From Lachnospiraceae bacterium (GTDB taxonomy: Bacteria > Bacillota > Clostridia > Lachnospirales > Lachnospiraceae): DNA of 64,000 nt. Each line of letters opens with the position of its first letter. Position 1 is the stretch's first letter. Of this stretch, positions 23,188-31,707 are shown piece by piece. The notes beneath the pieces are model-generated. The model had not been told where the DNA came from. It ran no database searches and saw only the letters and a program-made list of their open reading frames with translations. The position numbers and the translations under genes were made by a program. The stretch is from positions 248,001-312,000 of the forward strand of contig CABJAB010000001.1 of the NCBI GenBank assembly GCA_902363445.1. Reading direction: 5' to 3'.

Positions 23188-24591
23188 TTAATGGTTTCCC
23201 CGGGCGTTCATCCAGTCGGCGATATCGTCGATGACATATTGAGGCACAGGCGTATTTTGACGGTATTCTACACTCAGCAGTTCCAGGAAAGGAACCGCCT
23301 CTCCCTGGTAATCCCCCATAATATGGTTCAGATCATCATAAAGCTTATAAGTCGCGTCCGGATGGCCGGCTAATGCAGTCTGCCATGCCGCGATGCCGTT
23401 TTCCGGCGTCACCTGGCGGTCCTTGCCTCCCTGAAGAATCAAGATCGGCTTTTTATCCGCAAGATGCAGTTCCGCAGGTTTTATGCTAAAAAGATGCCTG
23501 GAATAAATACCTGGAAGCCCGAAAACAGTCATGTCTGTCAACTCTTCTTCTGTATAGTCCGAAATATTCTCGGCCTTCTGCACCTCTTCGTCGATTATGG
23601 CCTGCCCGGCCGCCCTCTGCGCTTCATTCTGCTCCTCCAACGACATCTCATTCTGCTGCAGAGAAATTTTCCACAGCGGAAGCGGCGTACCGCTCATGCT
23701 GATATATCCTGCCACATCAGGACATTCTTTACCTATGGATGACAGCAAAGAACCGCCTAAGCTCATTCCCAGCACATAGATGGAGTCTCCGGGGATGGAG
23801 TCCTTCTGCTTCAGCCAATTCACAGCGCTTACAGCATCCAGGATAGATTCCTCTTCCACCGTAAAAGCAGATCCATATTTTTCCGTTAATTTTTCCCCAT
23901 AGGTGTATGTCACTTTATCATATCGAAGAACGGCAATCCCCTGGGCGGCGAGGCCATACGCCAGATCGCGGAACGGTTTATTAAAGCCGATCGTAGAATC
24001 CCGGTCTTGAGGCCCTGAACCATGGACGAGGACCAGAGCCGCCTTCGGCGCCTCTTTTGGCATCGTCAAGGTACCATATATCGGAAATCCCGGCTGCGAA
24101 TCAAAGGTGATCTCCTGCTCAGTGATCCCCTCCGGCAAATCAGACTTAATCGGCCCGGCTTTCATAAAAAATCCGGCGACAAGTCCCTGAGAATCAAACA
24201 CAGTGCGCTGAATGGCCGTCCCGTTCTCACAGATGAGCTCAAGTTCCACCACATCATATCCGTCAGTTTCAAATTGAGTGAATTCTCCCGTCTTCTGAAA
24301 AGCCCCGAATCCACTTTCCGTCTCATCCCATATTTTTTCCCAGTCCTTCGCGGAAAGGGTTTTCATTTGATCTCCCATAAATCCGGCAATCTCATCATAT
24401 TCCGATCTACTGAGCTTTTCCGTGATCTGTTTTGAAATCTGCACCAAATCTTTTTCGCCTTCCGACTGCTGTGCTTCCGGCTTCTGTGTTTCTGGCTGCT
24501 GTGTTTCTGGCTGCTGCGCTTTTGGCTCACCGCATGCGGCCAATGCCGCCGTTAGAATGACTGCCAGCATAATACAAATTATTTTTTTCAT
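23188..24591 (-). CDS. Alpha/beta hydrolase lipoprotein with DUF3887-like domain
   Basis: The 467-aa lipoprotein has a signal ending LAAC (Cys20), a Gln/Pro/Glu-rich linker, a DUF3887-like domain (about residues 50-145) and an alpha/beta hydrolase domain. The nucleophile elbow is GMSLGGS, the acid is in LQGGKDRQV, the His in DLNHIMG, and VLVHGSGPQDRD forms the oxyanion region. Similar clostridial proteins are annotated as acyl-CoA thioesterase- or dienelactone-hydrolase-like; the substrate is unknown. ATG 24591 follows GGAGGAGGGG. It converges with the small membrane gene. Confidence 0.9.
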   Translation of the reverse strand: MKKIICIMLAVILTAALAACGEPKAQQPETQQPETQKPEAQQSEGEKDLVQISKQITEKLSRSEYDEIAGFMGDQMKTLSAKDWEKIWDETESGFGAFQKTGEFTQFETDGYDVVELELICENGTAIQRTVFDSQGLVAGFFMKAGPIKSDLPEGITEQEITFDSQPGFPIYGTLTMPKEAPKAALVLVHGSGPQDRDSTIGFNKPFRDLAYGLAAQGIAVLRYDKVTYTYGEKLTEKYGSAFTVEEESILDAVSAVNWLKQKDSIPGDSIYVLGMSLGGSLLSSIGKECPDVAGYISMSGTPLPLWKISLQQNEMSLEEQNEAQRAAGQAIIDEEVQKAENISDYTEEELTDMTVFGLPGIYSRHLFSIKPAELHLADKKPILILQGGKDRQVTPENGIAAWQTALAGHPDATYKLYDDLNHIMGDYQGEAVPFLELLSVEYRQNTPVPQYVIDDIADWMNARGNH

Positions 24592-24612
24592 AATACCCCT
24601 CCTCCTGTACTC

Positions 24613-24641
24613 ACCATATAATAAATGTATTTCTCTGTCAA
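24613..24641 (-). promoter_or_regulatory. Promoter of the alpha/beta hydrolase gene
   Basis: On the minus strand a perfect TTGACA (24636-24641) and a TATGGT (24613-24618) are 17 bases apart, 22 bases before the start codon. Confidence 0.6.
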
Positions 24642-24677
24642 GGCAAAAGCCCCCTTGCAGAATGGTAAGAAATAAAT

Positions 24678-24707
24678 AAGCGCACCATTATTTCTAATGG
24701 TACGCTT
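24678..24707 (-). terminator. Intrinsic terminator of the DUF4160 module
   Basis: On the minus strand AAGCGTACCATTA pairs with TAATGGTGCGCTT (one U-G wobble) around GAAA, followed by ATTTATTTCTT. It begins one base after the shifted-frame stop of the DUF4160 remnant, which supports that stop as the original gene end. Confidence 0.8.
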
Positions 24708-24708
24708 A

Positions 24709-24965
24709 TCAAAATCCAAAATATTCATACCAGCGATTAACAATAATAGCCCTATTAGCACAAATATAGTTCTGAATTTTCTTTAAATCACTTTTCGGAA
24801 TATTGCCCCTGTTATGTTCTAGTATAACACTATCTCTTTTTTACAAAACTTTGTAGAATTTTCGGACGGTTTCCCTTTAGCTACATGAATAGGAATAGGC
24901 TCTCCGTTTTCATTAGAGTAAAAATAAAATGTATATCCCAAGAAGTCAAGTAACGCTTTAGGCAC
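24709..24965 (-). pseudogene. DUF4160 protein gene with a frameshift
   Basis: From a GTG at 24965 (AGGGGG upstream) the frame encodes PKALLDFLGYTFYFYSNE and EPIPIHVAKGKPSENSTKF, the start of a DUF4160 domain, then stops at a TAG (24819-24821). The missing half, VILEHNRGNIPKSDLKKIQ and ANRAIIVNRWYEYFGF, lies in another frame and ends at 24709. The switch falls near a run of six A residues, so a single-base slip, a sequencing error or programmed slippage could explain it. DUF4160 genes usually pair with a small partner in toxin-antitoxin-like modules of unknown function. Confidence 0.8.
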
Positions 24966-25017
24966 TTTGCTTTCCCCCTTTTTCTTTTGCAATTTCCCAA
25001 ATAAGAAAGCTGTTATT

Positions 25018-25230
25018 TTACAAATATTCTTGCATCTGCATCAGTTCATCTTCTGAAAATCCATAAGTTTTATAAATCTGGTTTTCTGGCAAAGTTCCCT
25101 CCGCAAAATCAAATCCATTATCATTAGAACGTTCAAAGCGAAACGTAATAGAATCAAATCCATTTTTATCTTCTTCTACATCAGAAAAAGTAAGTACAAT
25201 ATTGTCAATCGTGCTATAATAATTTTTCAT
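25018..25230 (-). CDS. Small partner of DUF4160, probably truncated
   Basis: A 70-aa acidic protein beginning MKNYYSTIDNIVLTFSDVEE; not firmly recognised, but its place beside DUF4160 suggests the usual DUF2442-like partner. After the TAA at 25018 the same frame continues with NNSFLIWEIAKEKGGKQSA to a TAA at 24958, overlapping the DUF4160 start. That continuation looks like real protein, so the TAA probably arose by point mutation. The start follows GGTGAGG, and a TATAAT lies at 25278-25283 on the minus strand. Confidence 0.6.
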   Translation of the reverse strand: MKNYYSTIDNIVLTFSDVEEDKNGFDSITFRFERSNDNGFDFAEGTLPENQIYKTYGFSEDELMQMQEYL

Positions 25231-25342
25231 ATCGCCTCACCGCCTTTTAAATAATATTATTACCCCTCTATCGTCATATTATATCATTGTTCCAGATAGT
25301 CGTCATGCAGTTTTCTTCAGGAAAACATTCTTATACAAAATG

Positions 25343-25389
25343 TAAAAAAAGACCTCAAAACTCAGGATTCCTCCCAAGTTTCAAGGTCT
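25343..25389 (-). terminator. Intrinsic terminator of ppdK
   Basis: On the minus strand AGACCT..AAACT (from 25389) pairs with AGTTT..AGGTCT and is followed by seven T residues (complement of 25344-25350). It lies 115 bases past the ppdK stop; 25390-25503 shows no gene. Confidence 0.9.
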
Positions 25390-25503
25390 ATTCTTTGTTT
25401 AGTCTTTATTTATTACTCATGTTCTATTCTGCTTAGAGGATAGCCACTCTCTCGCACTGGACGATAATGGGGGATACCCTGTAACAAATAATCCAGTTCT
25501 CGA

Positions 25504-28128
25504 TTATTTCTGTTTGATAGCAGCCTGTGCCGCCGCCAGTCTTGCGATAGGCACGCGGTAAGGTGAGCAGGATACATAGTTCAGCCCAATCTTATGGCAG
25601 AATTCTACGGAGCTGGGATCGCCGCCATGCTCGCCGCAGATACCAAGCTTCAGATTTGGATTAGTCTTGCGTCCCTTCTTAGCCGCCATGGCGACCAGCT
25701 GACCTACGCCCTCCTGATCCAGCTTTGCAAAAGGATCGGATTCATAAATCTTGTTGCTGTAGTAGGACTGCAGGAACTTTCCTGCATCATCACGGGAGAA
25801 GCCGAAAGTCATCTGAGTCAGGTCATTGGTCCCGAATGAGAAGAACTCCGCCTCTTCTGCAATCTTGTCAGCAGTCAGAGCCGCGCGGGGAATCTCGATC
25901 ATGGTCCCTACATGGTAATTGATGTATTCGCCCTTTTCTTTCATGACTTCTTCTGCCGTGGCGATTACCACATCTTTAACAAACTTAAGTTCTTTCTTTT
26001 CGCCGACTAAGGGAATCATGATCTCGGGAACGATGTCATATCCCATCTCTTCCTTCACTTCAATAGCAGCTTCAATAATCGCCCTCGTCTGCATCTTCGC
26101 GATTTCCGGATAGGTAACCGCAAGACGGCATCCACGATGGCCCATCATCGGGTTGAACTCATGAAGGTCGTCGCACTTCGCCTGTACCTGTTCAGGAGTC
26201 AGACCCATGTCATCCGCCAGCGCCTTAATATCCGCAGGATCGGTGGGTACGAACTCATGAAGCGGCGGATCCAGATAACGAACGGTCATCGGGCGGCCTC
26301 TAAGAGCCTTATACATTGCCTTGAAATCCGCTTTCTGGAAAGGAATCAGCTCGTTCAGAGCAGCCTCACGCACTTCCACAGAATCGGAAAGAATCATCTT
26401 CCGGATCTTCGGAATCCTGTCAGGATCAAAGAACATATGCTCAGTACGGCAGAGGCCGATGCCCTCCGCACCCAGCTTAACGGCATTTTCCGTATCAACG
26501 GGGGTATCTGCATTGGTACGTACCTGCAGCTTGCGGAACTGATCCGCCCAGCGCATGATACGGCCGAAGTTTCCGCCTACGGAAGCCTCCATTGTTTCGA
26601 TATCGCCTTTATAAATCTTGCCTGTTGTGCCGTCCAGGGAAATATAGTCCCCTTCTGTGAAGGCATGTCCGCCCAGTTCAAATTTCTTGGCGGCTTCGTC
26701 TATCTTGATTTCTCCGCAGCCGGATACACAGCAGGTGCCCATACCGCGCGCCACTACTGCCGCATGAGAAGTCATGCCGCCGCGCACTGTCAGGATTCCC
26801 TCTGCCGCGTGCATGCCCTCGATATCCTCGGGTGATGTCTCCAGACGGACCAGGATGACTCTTTCGCCTTTTTCGTGGGCTTCCTTTGCATCCTCAGCTG
26901 TGAAATAAACCTTACCTGCCGCAGCTCCGGGGGATGCGGGAAGCGCGCTTCCGATCACCTCGCCGGCTTTCAGCGCAGCTGTATCAAAGGTAGGATGAAG
27001 CAGCTGGTCAAGGGACTTTGCCTCAATACGGCATACCGCTTCCTCAGGAGTGATCTTGCCTTCGTCCACCAGGTCGCAGGCGATCTGGATAGCCGCGGGA
27101 GCAGTCCTCTTGCCGTTACGGGTCTGGAGGAAGTAAAGCTTCCCTTCCTGAATCGTGAATTCCATATCCTGCATATCGCGGTAGTGGTCTTCCAGCTTAT
27201 TCGCGATCGCCATGAATTCCTTGTAGCACTCCGGCAGATCCTCTGCCAGTTTGGTGATAGGCTGAGGAGTACGCACGCCTGCCACAACGTCCTCACCCTG
27301 CGCGTTGATCAGGTATTCGCCATAAATACCCCTTGCGCCGGTGGACGGATTACGGGTGAACGCAACGCCTGTTCCGGAAGTATCGCCCATATTTCCGAAT
27401 ACCATGGTCTGTACGTTTACGGCAGTACCCCAGTCACCGGGAATATCATTCATTCTTCTGTATACGATGGCGCGGGGGTTGTCCCAGGAGCGGAACACGG
27501 CTTTTACCGCATCCATCAGCTGGACCTTGGGATCCTGAGGGAATTCCTCACCGTTCATCGCATCTTTATAAACCTGCTTGAATCTCGCGATCAGCTCCTT
27601 CAGATCGTCGGCCGTCAGCTCCGTATCATAATGTACGCCCTTTGCCGTCTTTACCTCATCAATGATCTTTTCAAAGAAGGATTTGGGAACCTCCATGACA
27701 ACATCGGAGAACATCTGAATAAATCTTCTGTAGGAATCGTATGCAAACCTGGGGTTCCCTGTCTTCTTTGCAAATCCCTCAACAGAAACATCGTTTAAGC
27801 CTAAGTTTAAGATTGTGTCCATCATACCAGGCATAGAAGCCCTGGCACCAGAACGTACGGATACTAGGAGAGGATTCTCTGTATCGCCAAATTTTCTGCC
27901 GTTCTCAGCTTCAAGCCATTCTAACGCGTCGAAAATCTGTCCCTGAATTTCTTCTGTAATCTTCTTTCCACTGTTGTAATAATCGGTGCAAGCCTCTGTA
28001 GTTACAGTAAAGCCCTGGGGAATCGGAAGGCCAAGGTTGGTCATTTCTGCCAGGTTGGCGCCCTTTCCGCCAAGAAGGTTACGCATTTCCGCATTTCCTT
28101 CTTTAAACAAATATACCCATTTTGCCAT
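25504..28128 (-). CDS. ppdK: Pyruvate, phosphate dikinase
   Basis: A full-length 874-aa PPDK, which interconverts pyruvate, ATP and phosphate with PEP, AMP and pyrophosphate; in clostridia it serves PPi-linked glycolysis or gluconeogenesis. The N-terminal ATP-grasp domain begins KWVYLFKEGNAEMRNLLGGK, the swivelling domain carries the phospho-His in RGGMTSHAAVVARGMGT (about residue 456), and the C-terminal PEP-binding barrel has GLCRTEHMFF, MGHRGCRLAVTYPE and the catalytic Cys in KLGICGEHGGDP. ATG 28128 follows AGGAGGG. It is transcribed alone from an extended -10 promoter. Confidence 0.97.
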   Translation of the reverse strand: MAKWVYLFKEGNAEMRNLLGGKGANLAEMTNLGLPIPQGFTVTTEACTDYYNSGKKITEEIQGQIFDALEWLEAENGRKFGDTENPLLVSVRSGARASMPGMMDTILNLGLNDVSVEGFAKKTGNPRFAYDSYRRFIQMFSDVVMEVPKSFFEKIIDEVKTAKGVHYDTELTADDLKELIARFKQVYKDAMNGEEFPQDPKVQLMDAVKAVFRSWDNPRAIVYRRMNDIPGDWGTAVNVQTMVFGNMGDTSGTGVAFTRNPSTGARGIYGEYLINAQGEDVVAGVRTPQPITKLAEDLPECYKEFMAIANKLEDHYRDMQDMEFTIQEGKLYFLQTRNGKRTAPAAIQIACDLVDEGKITPEEAVCRIEAKSLDQLLHPTFDTAALKAGEVIGSALPASPGAAAGKVYFTAEDAKEAHEKGERVILVRLETSPEDIEGMHAAEGILTVRGGMTSHAAVVARGMGTCCVSGCGEIKIDEAAKKFELGGHAFTEGDYISLDGTTGKIYKGDIETMEASVGGNFGRIMRWADQFRKLQVRTNADTPVDTENAVKLGAEGIGLCRTEHMFFDPDRIPKIRKMILSDSVEVREAALNELIPFQKADFKAMYKALRGRPMTVRYLDPPLHEFVPTDPADIKALADDMGLTPEQVQAKCDDLHEFNPMMGHRGCRLAVTYPEIAKMQTRAIIEAAIEVKEEMGYDIVPEIMIPLVGEKKELKFVKDVVIATAEEVMKEKGEYINYHVGTMIEIPRAALTADKIAEEAEFFSFGTNDLTQMTFGFSRDDAGKFLQSYYSNKIYESDPFAKLDQEGVGQLVAMAAKKGRKTNPNLKLGICGEHGGDPSSVEFCHKIGLNYVSCSPYRVPIARLAAAQAAIKQK

Positions 28129-28165
28129 GTTTTAAATCCCTCCTGTGTTGAATTTAGACGTTAAA

Positions 28166-28200
28166 GAGCAGGTTGGCCGCCTGCTCCTCATATTATAGCA
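28166..28200 (-). promoter_or_regulatory. ppdK promoter and 5' leader hairpin
   Basis: On the minus strand TGCTATAAT, an extended -10 (TATAAT at 28192-28197), is followed at once by a hairpin GAGCAGG/CCTGCTC (28180-28186 with 28166-28172). The stem would be near the 5' end of the mRNA, where it could stabilise it. Confidence 0.6.
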
Positions 28201-28284
28201 TATAACAGCTTGTCCGCAAACCATTTTTTTGCCATTTTCTCTAATTTTTGTATATTTTTCCAAACAATATTTGGTGATTATTTA

Positions 28285-29187
28285 TTAATCCATCTGATTT
28301 CTGATATTTTCGAGCTCTTTTACTCCGAATCGATACCGTTCGCTGCAGAAATGGCAGGAAACCTCCACCGGTTCGCCGGCAGCGATCATCTCATCCAGTT
28401 CTGCCTTCCCTACGCTGACAAGCGCCTTTTCCACCTTTTGCTTGGAACAGTCACAGTAAAACCTTGTAGGTATCTTATCCAGGATATCCAGGCCGAAATC
28501 TCCCAGGATTTCCTGTAGGATCTGTTCCGGTGACTTTCCGGCATCCAGGAACGAGGTGATGGACGTGATTCCCGACAGATGCTTCTCCAGCGCCGTTATC
28601 AGCTCTTCCTCCGCGTCCGGCATGAGCTGGATGATAAAGCCTCCCGCCTGCCGCACTGTATTTTCCCGGTTCATCAGCACTCCCAGGGCCACACAGGACG
28701 GAACCTGCTCCGACACGGCATAGTAATACGTGAGATCCTCCGCGATCTCTCCGCTGACCAGATCGATCTGCCCGGAATACGGCTCCTTGAGGCCAATATC
28801 ACGTATGACCGTAAACGTACCCCGTCCCACCGCTCCGGCCACGTCCAATTTTCCTTTTTTATTGGCGTGGAGAAGGACCTCCGGATTGACCACGCAGCCC
28901 TTTACATCCGCCCTGGAATCCGCGGTGACTGTGATGCCGCCGATGGGGCCGTCTCCCTGGATCCTCAGCGTGAGGACATCCTTATCCCCTTTCATCATGC
29001 TTCCCATCATCGCGCCTGCCGTCATCAGGCGCCCCAGCGCCGCTGTCGCCACCGGACTGGTATTATGCCTTTTCCTGGCTTCCTCCACCAGGTTTCTGGA
29101 AGTCGCCGCAAACGCCCTGATCTTGGCATCCGCCGCCGTAGCGCGGACAATGTAATCTCCCATGACTCCGTCTGCTCTTTTTTCCAT
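28285..29187 (-). CDS. hslO: Redox-regulated chaperone Hsp33
   Basis: A 300-aa Hsp33, an oxidation-activated holdase. The N-terminal domain has YIVRATAADAKIRAFAATS, ALGRLMTAGAMMGSMMKGD and VLTLRIQGDGPIGGITV. The C-terminal zinc switch is present as CDCS (about residue 240) and CHFC (about 273), the four Cys that release zinc when oxidised. ATG 29187 follows GGAAGATGGG; an ATG at 29163 is an alternative. It begins 16 bases after the methyltransferase stop codon, so the two form an operon. Confidence 0.95.
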   Translation of the reverse strand: MEKRADGVMGDYIVRATAADAKIRAFAATSRNLVEEARKRHNTSPVATAALGRLMTAGAMMGSMMKGDKDVLTLRIQGDGPIGGITVTADSRADVKGCVVNPEVLLHANKKGKLDVAGAVGRGTFTVIRDIGLKEPYSGQIDLVSGEIAEDLTYYYAVSEQVPSCVALGVLMNRENTVRQAGGFIIQLMPDAEEELITALEKHLSGITSITSFLDAGKSPEQILQEILGDFGLDILDKIPTRFYCDCSKQKVEKALVSVGKAELDEMIAAGEPVEVSCHFCSERYRFGVKELENIRNQMD

Positions 29188-29203
29188 ATTCCCATCTTCC
29201 TTT

Positions 29204-30037
29204 TCAGATATTCCGTTCCCCACTGTCATTCCCTCTTCTATTATTTTCAGACGCCGATGTTTTTCCCCGTTCTCTGGCGACCACATAAACCCGCTCGCTC
29301 TCCTCCTTCGGCGCTTCCCTCGTGAATGCGTCATACGCGGTCACGAACTCCATGCCCGCCTCCAAAAGGGCCCTTTGAAACTCCGCAAGTTCATACGCTT
29401 TCTGATAATGGATTTCTTCATATTTATGATAAAGATCGTTTTCCCCGCCGGGAACAGTGTCCGCTTTCACAAATATGGTCAGCTGATACTCATTGATGCC
29501 AGTCTCTTCGTCAAAATAATTGTCCCAGATAAAGCTTTCATTCTCCCGGCTCTCCGCTATCGTGCCGTCGCCTAAAAGCTCCCGGTATTTATACCGGGTA
29601 TTAAAATCAAAAATAAAGATGCCGCCCGGATCCAGATAGTTGTTCACCAGCCGGAATACCTGCACCAATTCTTCATAGGAAGTGATATAATTCATGGAAT
29701 CGCAGATACTGACAATGCCCCCCACGGTGCCGAATAGTTCAAATTCTCTCATATCCTGTAAGAGATACAAAATGTCCCTGCCCGACTCCACCCGTTTTTC
29801 CATGGCTATTTCCAGCATCTCTTCTGATTGATCGATTCCTATCATATCGTATCCGGCCTCGGACAGCAGCTCCGTAAGGCTGCCCGTGCCGCAGCCCAAA
29901 TCTGCCAGCAGACAGTCCCGGCATCCATGTTCCCTTAGAAGCCCAGTCAGATAAACACACCACTCTTCATATGGAACGTTGTCCATGAATTTATCATAGA
30001 CCGCCGCAAAGCTGGTATAAGCCGATCCACTCTCCAT
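29204..30037 (-). CDS. Class I SAM-dependent methyltransferase
   Basis: A 277-aa methyltransferase: YTSFAAVYDKFMDNVPYEEW at the N-terminus, the SAM motif LADLGCGTGSLTELLSEAGY, the acidic loop MIGIDQSEEML, and ISICDSMNYITS (motif post II). The domain ends near residue 250, and the last 25 residues are a polar tail. The substrate is unknown. Clostridial genes of this type often lie directly before hslO, as here. ATG 30037 follows GGAGG. Confidence 0.9.
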   Translation of the reverse strand: MESGSAYTSFAAVYDKFMDNVPYEEWCVYLTGLLREHGCRDCLLADLGCGTGSLTELLSEAGYDMIGIDQSEEMLEIAMEKRVESGRDILYLLQDMREFELFGTVGGIVSICDSMNYITSYEELVQVFRLVNNYLDPGGIFIFDFNTRYKYRELLGDGTIAESRENESFIWDNYFDEETGINEYQLTIFVKADTVPGGENDLYHKYEEIHYQKAYELAEFQRALLEAGMEFVTAYDAFTREAPKEESERVYVVARERGKTSASENNRRGNDSGERNI

Positions 30038-30346
30038 TTCACTCTGCCTCCGTTCTCATCCATGATTCCTTTTATTCGGTCTGTTCAGCGAATGTATCAT
30101 ACCACAGAAGAGCAAAGTGAGCAAGCCCGCAGGAGCTCTGCCGGATAATGTTATAACTATACCTTACCGCACGAAGTCCGGCAAAGTAAAATAAAAAAAT
30201 TAAAAAGAGGTGTATAAGACTTCTCTTCCCGGGCATACTTAAGATAGTACCAAAGAAAAGAGAAATACTTATCCTCCCCTTTTGATTTCCCCCTCACTGC
30301 ATTGGATGCGGTGGGGGGGATTTTTTATTGCTTTATTGATTCTTTT
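30038..30346. other. Intergenic region with REP fragment and orphan plus-strand terminator
   Basis: No gene is visible in these 309 bases. A 19-base fragment of the REP-like element, ATACCTTACCGCACGAAGT, is at 30159-30177. At 30288-30328 a C-rich arm and a G-rich arm around TTGGA form a strong stem followed by TTTTTT on the plus strand. No plus-strand gene precedes it, so either a small RNA ends here or the hairpin serves the minus-strand aldo/keto reductase operon. Confidence 0.55.
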
Positions 30347-31222
30347 TCAGTCCACCGCCGCGACTCTAAGTCTGTCCGGATGCTCTCCCGACCAGCCGGC
30401 CAACGGCATATTCCGGATCGCCTCCATATCCTCTTCTGAAATCTGGAAGCGGAAGACGTCCTGATTTTCCTTCATCCGTTCCATGCTGGAGGTCTTGATC
30501 AGAGGCAGGATGTTGCTCTGGAGCAGGAATCTGAGACAGATCTGCGCCACCGATACCTCATATTTCGCCGCCAGCCCCTTCAGAAATTCATTCTCCAGGA
30601 GCACTCCACGGCCTGTAGGGCTCCATCCCTCCACTACGATCCCGTGTTTCCGGCAGAATTCCACCGCTTCTTCCTGCATGTAACCAGGATGCAGCTCCAG
30701 CTGATCCACCGCGGGCATCACGATGCTGTTCTCCATGATGTTCAGCAGATGGTGGGGCATGCAGTTGCACACTCCCAATACCCGTATTTTCCCGTCAAAG
30801 TACAGCTCTTCCATGGCTCTCCAGGTATCCAGGTTCAGCTTTCTCCAATCCGTATAGTTCACATAGGGAAGCGGCCAATGAATCATATACATATCGAGAT
30901 AGGTAGTCTGCAGCTTATCCAGGCTTCTCTGGAAAGCTTCCTTGGTCTTCTCATATCCCATATCCGTCTTGTAGACCTTAGAAGTCAGGAAGAACTCTTC
31001 TCTCGGTATCCGGCTCTTCTGAATAGCTTCGCCTACCTCCGGCTCCGTCCCATACAGGGATGCCGTATCGATATGACGGTAGCCCGCCCGGATCGCCTGC
31101 CCGATCACATCCGGGTTCTTCCCTCTGGTAGCGAGATAAGTCCCAAATCCCAGACACGGTATGGTCCTCGTATTCAACAGCTTAAAAGAGTCGTCTATGC
31201 TGGTCATGATCTTATTTGCCAT
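30347..31222 (-). CDS. Aldo/keto reductase
   Basis: A 291-aa NADPH-dependent reductase. The catalytic tetrad is visible: Asp in GYRHIDTASLYG, Tyr in the same motif, Lys in FLTSKVYKTD and His in MYMIHWPLPY. GVCNCMPHHL, DQLELHPGYMQ and LIKTSSMERM are family signatures. Its ATG overlaps the stop codon of the RpiB/LacAB-like isomerase gene by 11 bases, so it is the last gene of the sugar operon and may reduce the sugar or its aldolase product. Confidence 0.92.
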   Translation of the reverse strand: MANKIMTSIDDSFKLLNTRTIPCLGFGTYLATRGKNPDVIGQAIRAGYRHIDTASLYGTEPEVGEAIQKSRIPREEFFLTSKVYKTDMGYEKTKEAFQRSLDKLQTTYLDMYMIHWPLPYVNYTDWRKLNLDTWRAMEELYFDGKIRVLGVCNCMPHHLLNIMENSIVMPAVDQLELHPGYMQEEAVEFCRKHGIVVEGWSPTGRGVLLENEFLKGLAAKYEVSVAQICLRFLLQSNILPLIKTSSMERMKENQDVFRFQISEEDMEAIRNMPLAGWSGEHPDRLRVAAVD

Positions 31223-31691
31223 AAATGCTCTCCTCTATCTCTTTTACGCCTTTCAGGCCGTCTTGGAGCGCTTCCGGCGCGGCCTCGGAAAAACCGATGG
31301 AAAATTCCGCGTCCAAAAACGCCTCGACCATCTGTATCGCCTTGTAGCCTCCGTTGAACAGACCGCCGATCGACAATACGTTGCAGTTATTGATGATCTT
31401 GCAAAGGCGGGCAGACATCACGCTCTCGCATAATCCGCAGTAAACCCCTTTATACTTGTTGGCTACAATATTTACGCCCATTCCCGTACCGCAGAAAATA
31501 ATTCCCTGGGGATATTCTCCGGCCGATATCCTTTTTCCCACTTCAGAGCCCACTTTGTAATAATCCACGGGATGCTCTTCATCAAGAGTTCCCACATCCA
31601 GGACCTCGTAGCCTCTTCCTTCCAGGTACTTCTTTACCTCTTCCTTTACCGTGAAACCAAAAGGGTCCGCACCGACAACGATTTTTTTCAT
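31212..31691 (-). CDS. RpiB/LacA/LacB family sugar-phosphate isomerase
   Basis: A 159-aa isomerase: KIVVGADPFGFTVKEEVKKY, VDYYKVGSEVGKRI, GIIFCGTGMGVNIVANKYKG (catalytic Cys in the CGTGxG motif) and NNCNVLSIGG. The family interconverts aldose and ketose phosphates (ribose-5-P, galactose-6-P, allose-6-P). ATG 31691 follows AGGAGG. It lies 16 bases after the FGGY kinase stop codon. The usual GADHAG start is GADPFG here, so substrate specificity may differ. Confidence 0.92.
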   Translation of the reverse strand: MKKIVVGADPFGFTVKEEVKKYLEGRGYEVLDVGTLDEEHPVDYYKVGSEVGKRISAGEYPQGIIFCGTGMGVNIVANKYKGVYCGLCESVMSARLCKIINNCNVLSIGGLFNGGYKAIQMVEAFLDAEFSIGFSEAAPEALQDGLKGVKEIEESIYGK

Positions 31692-31707
31692 GTGACTTTC
31701 CTCCTTT

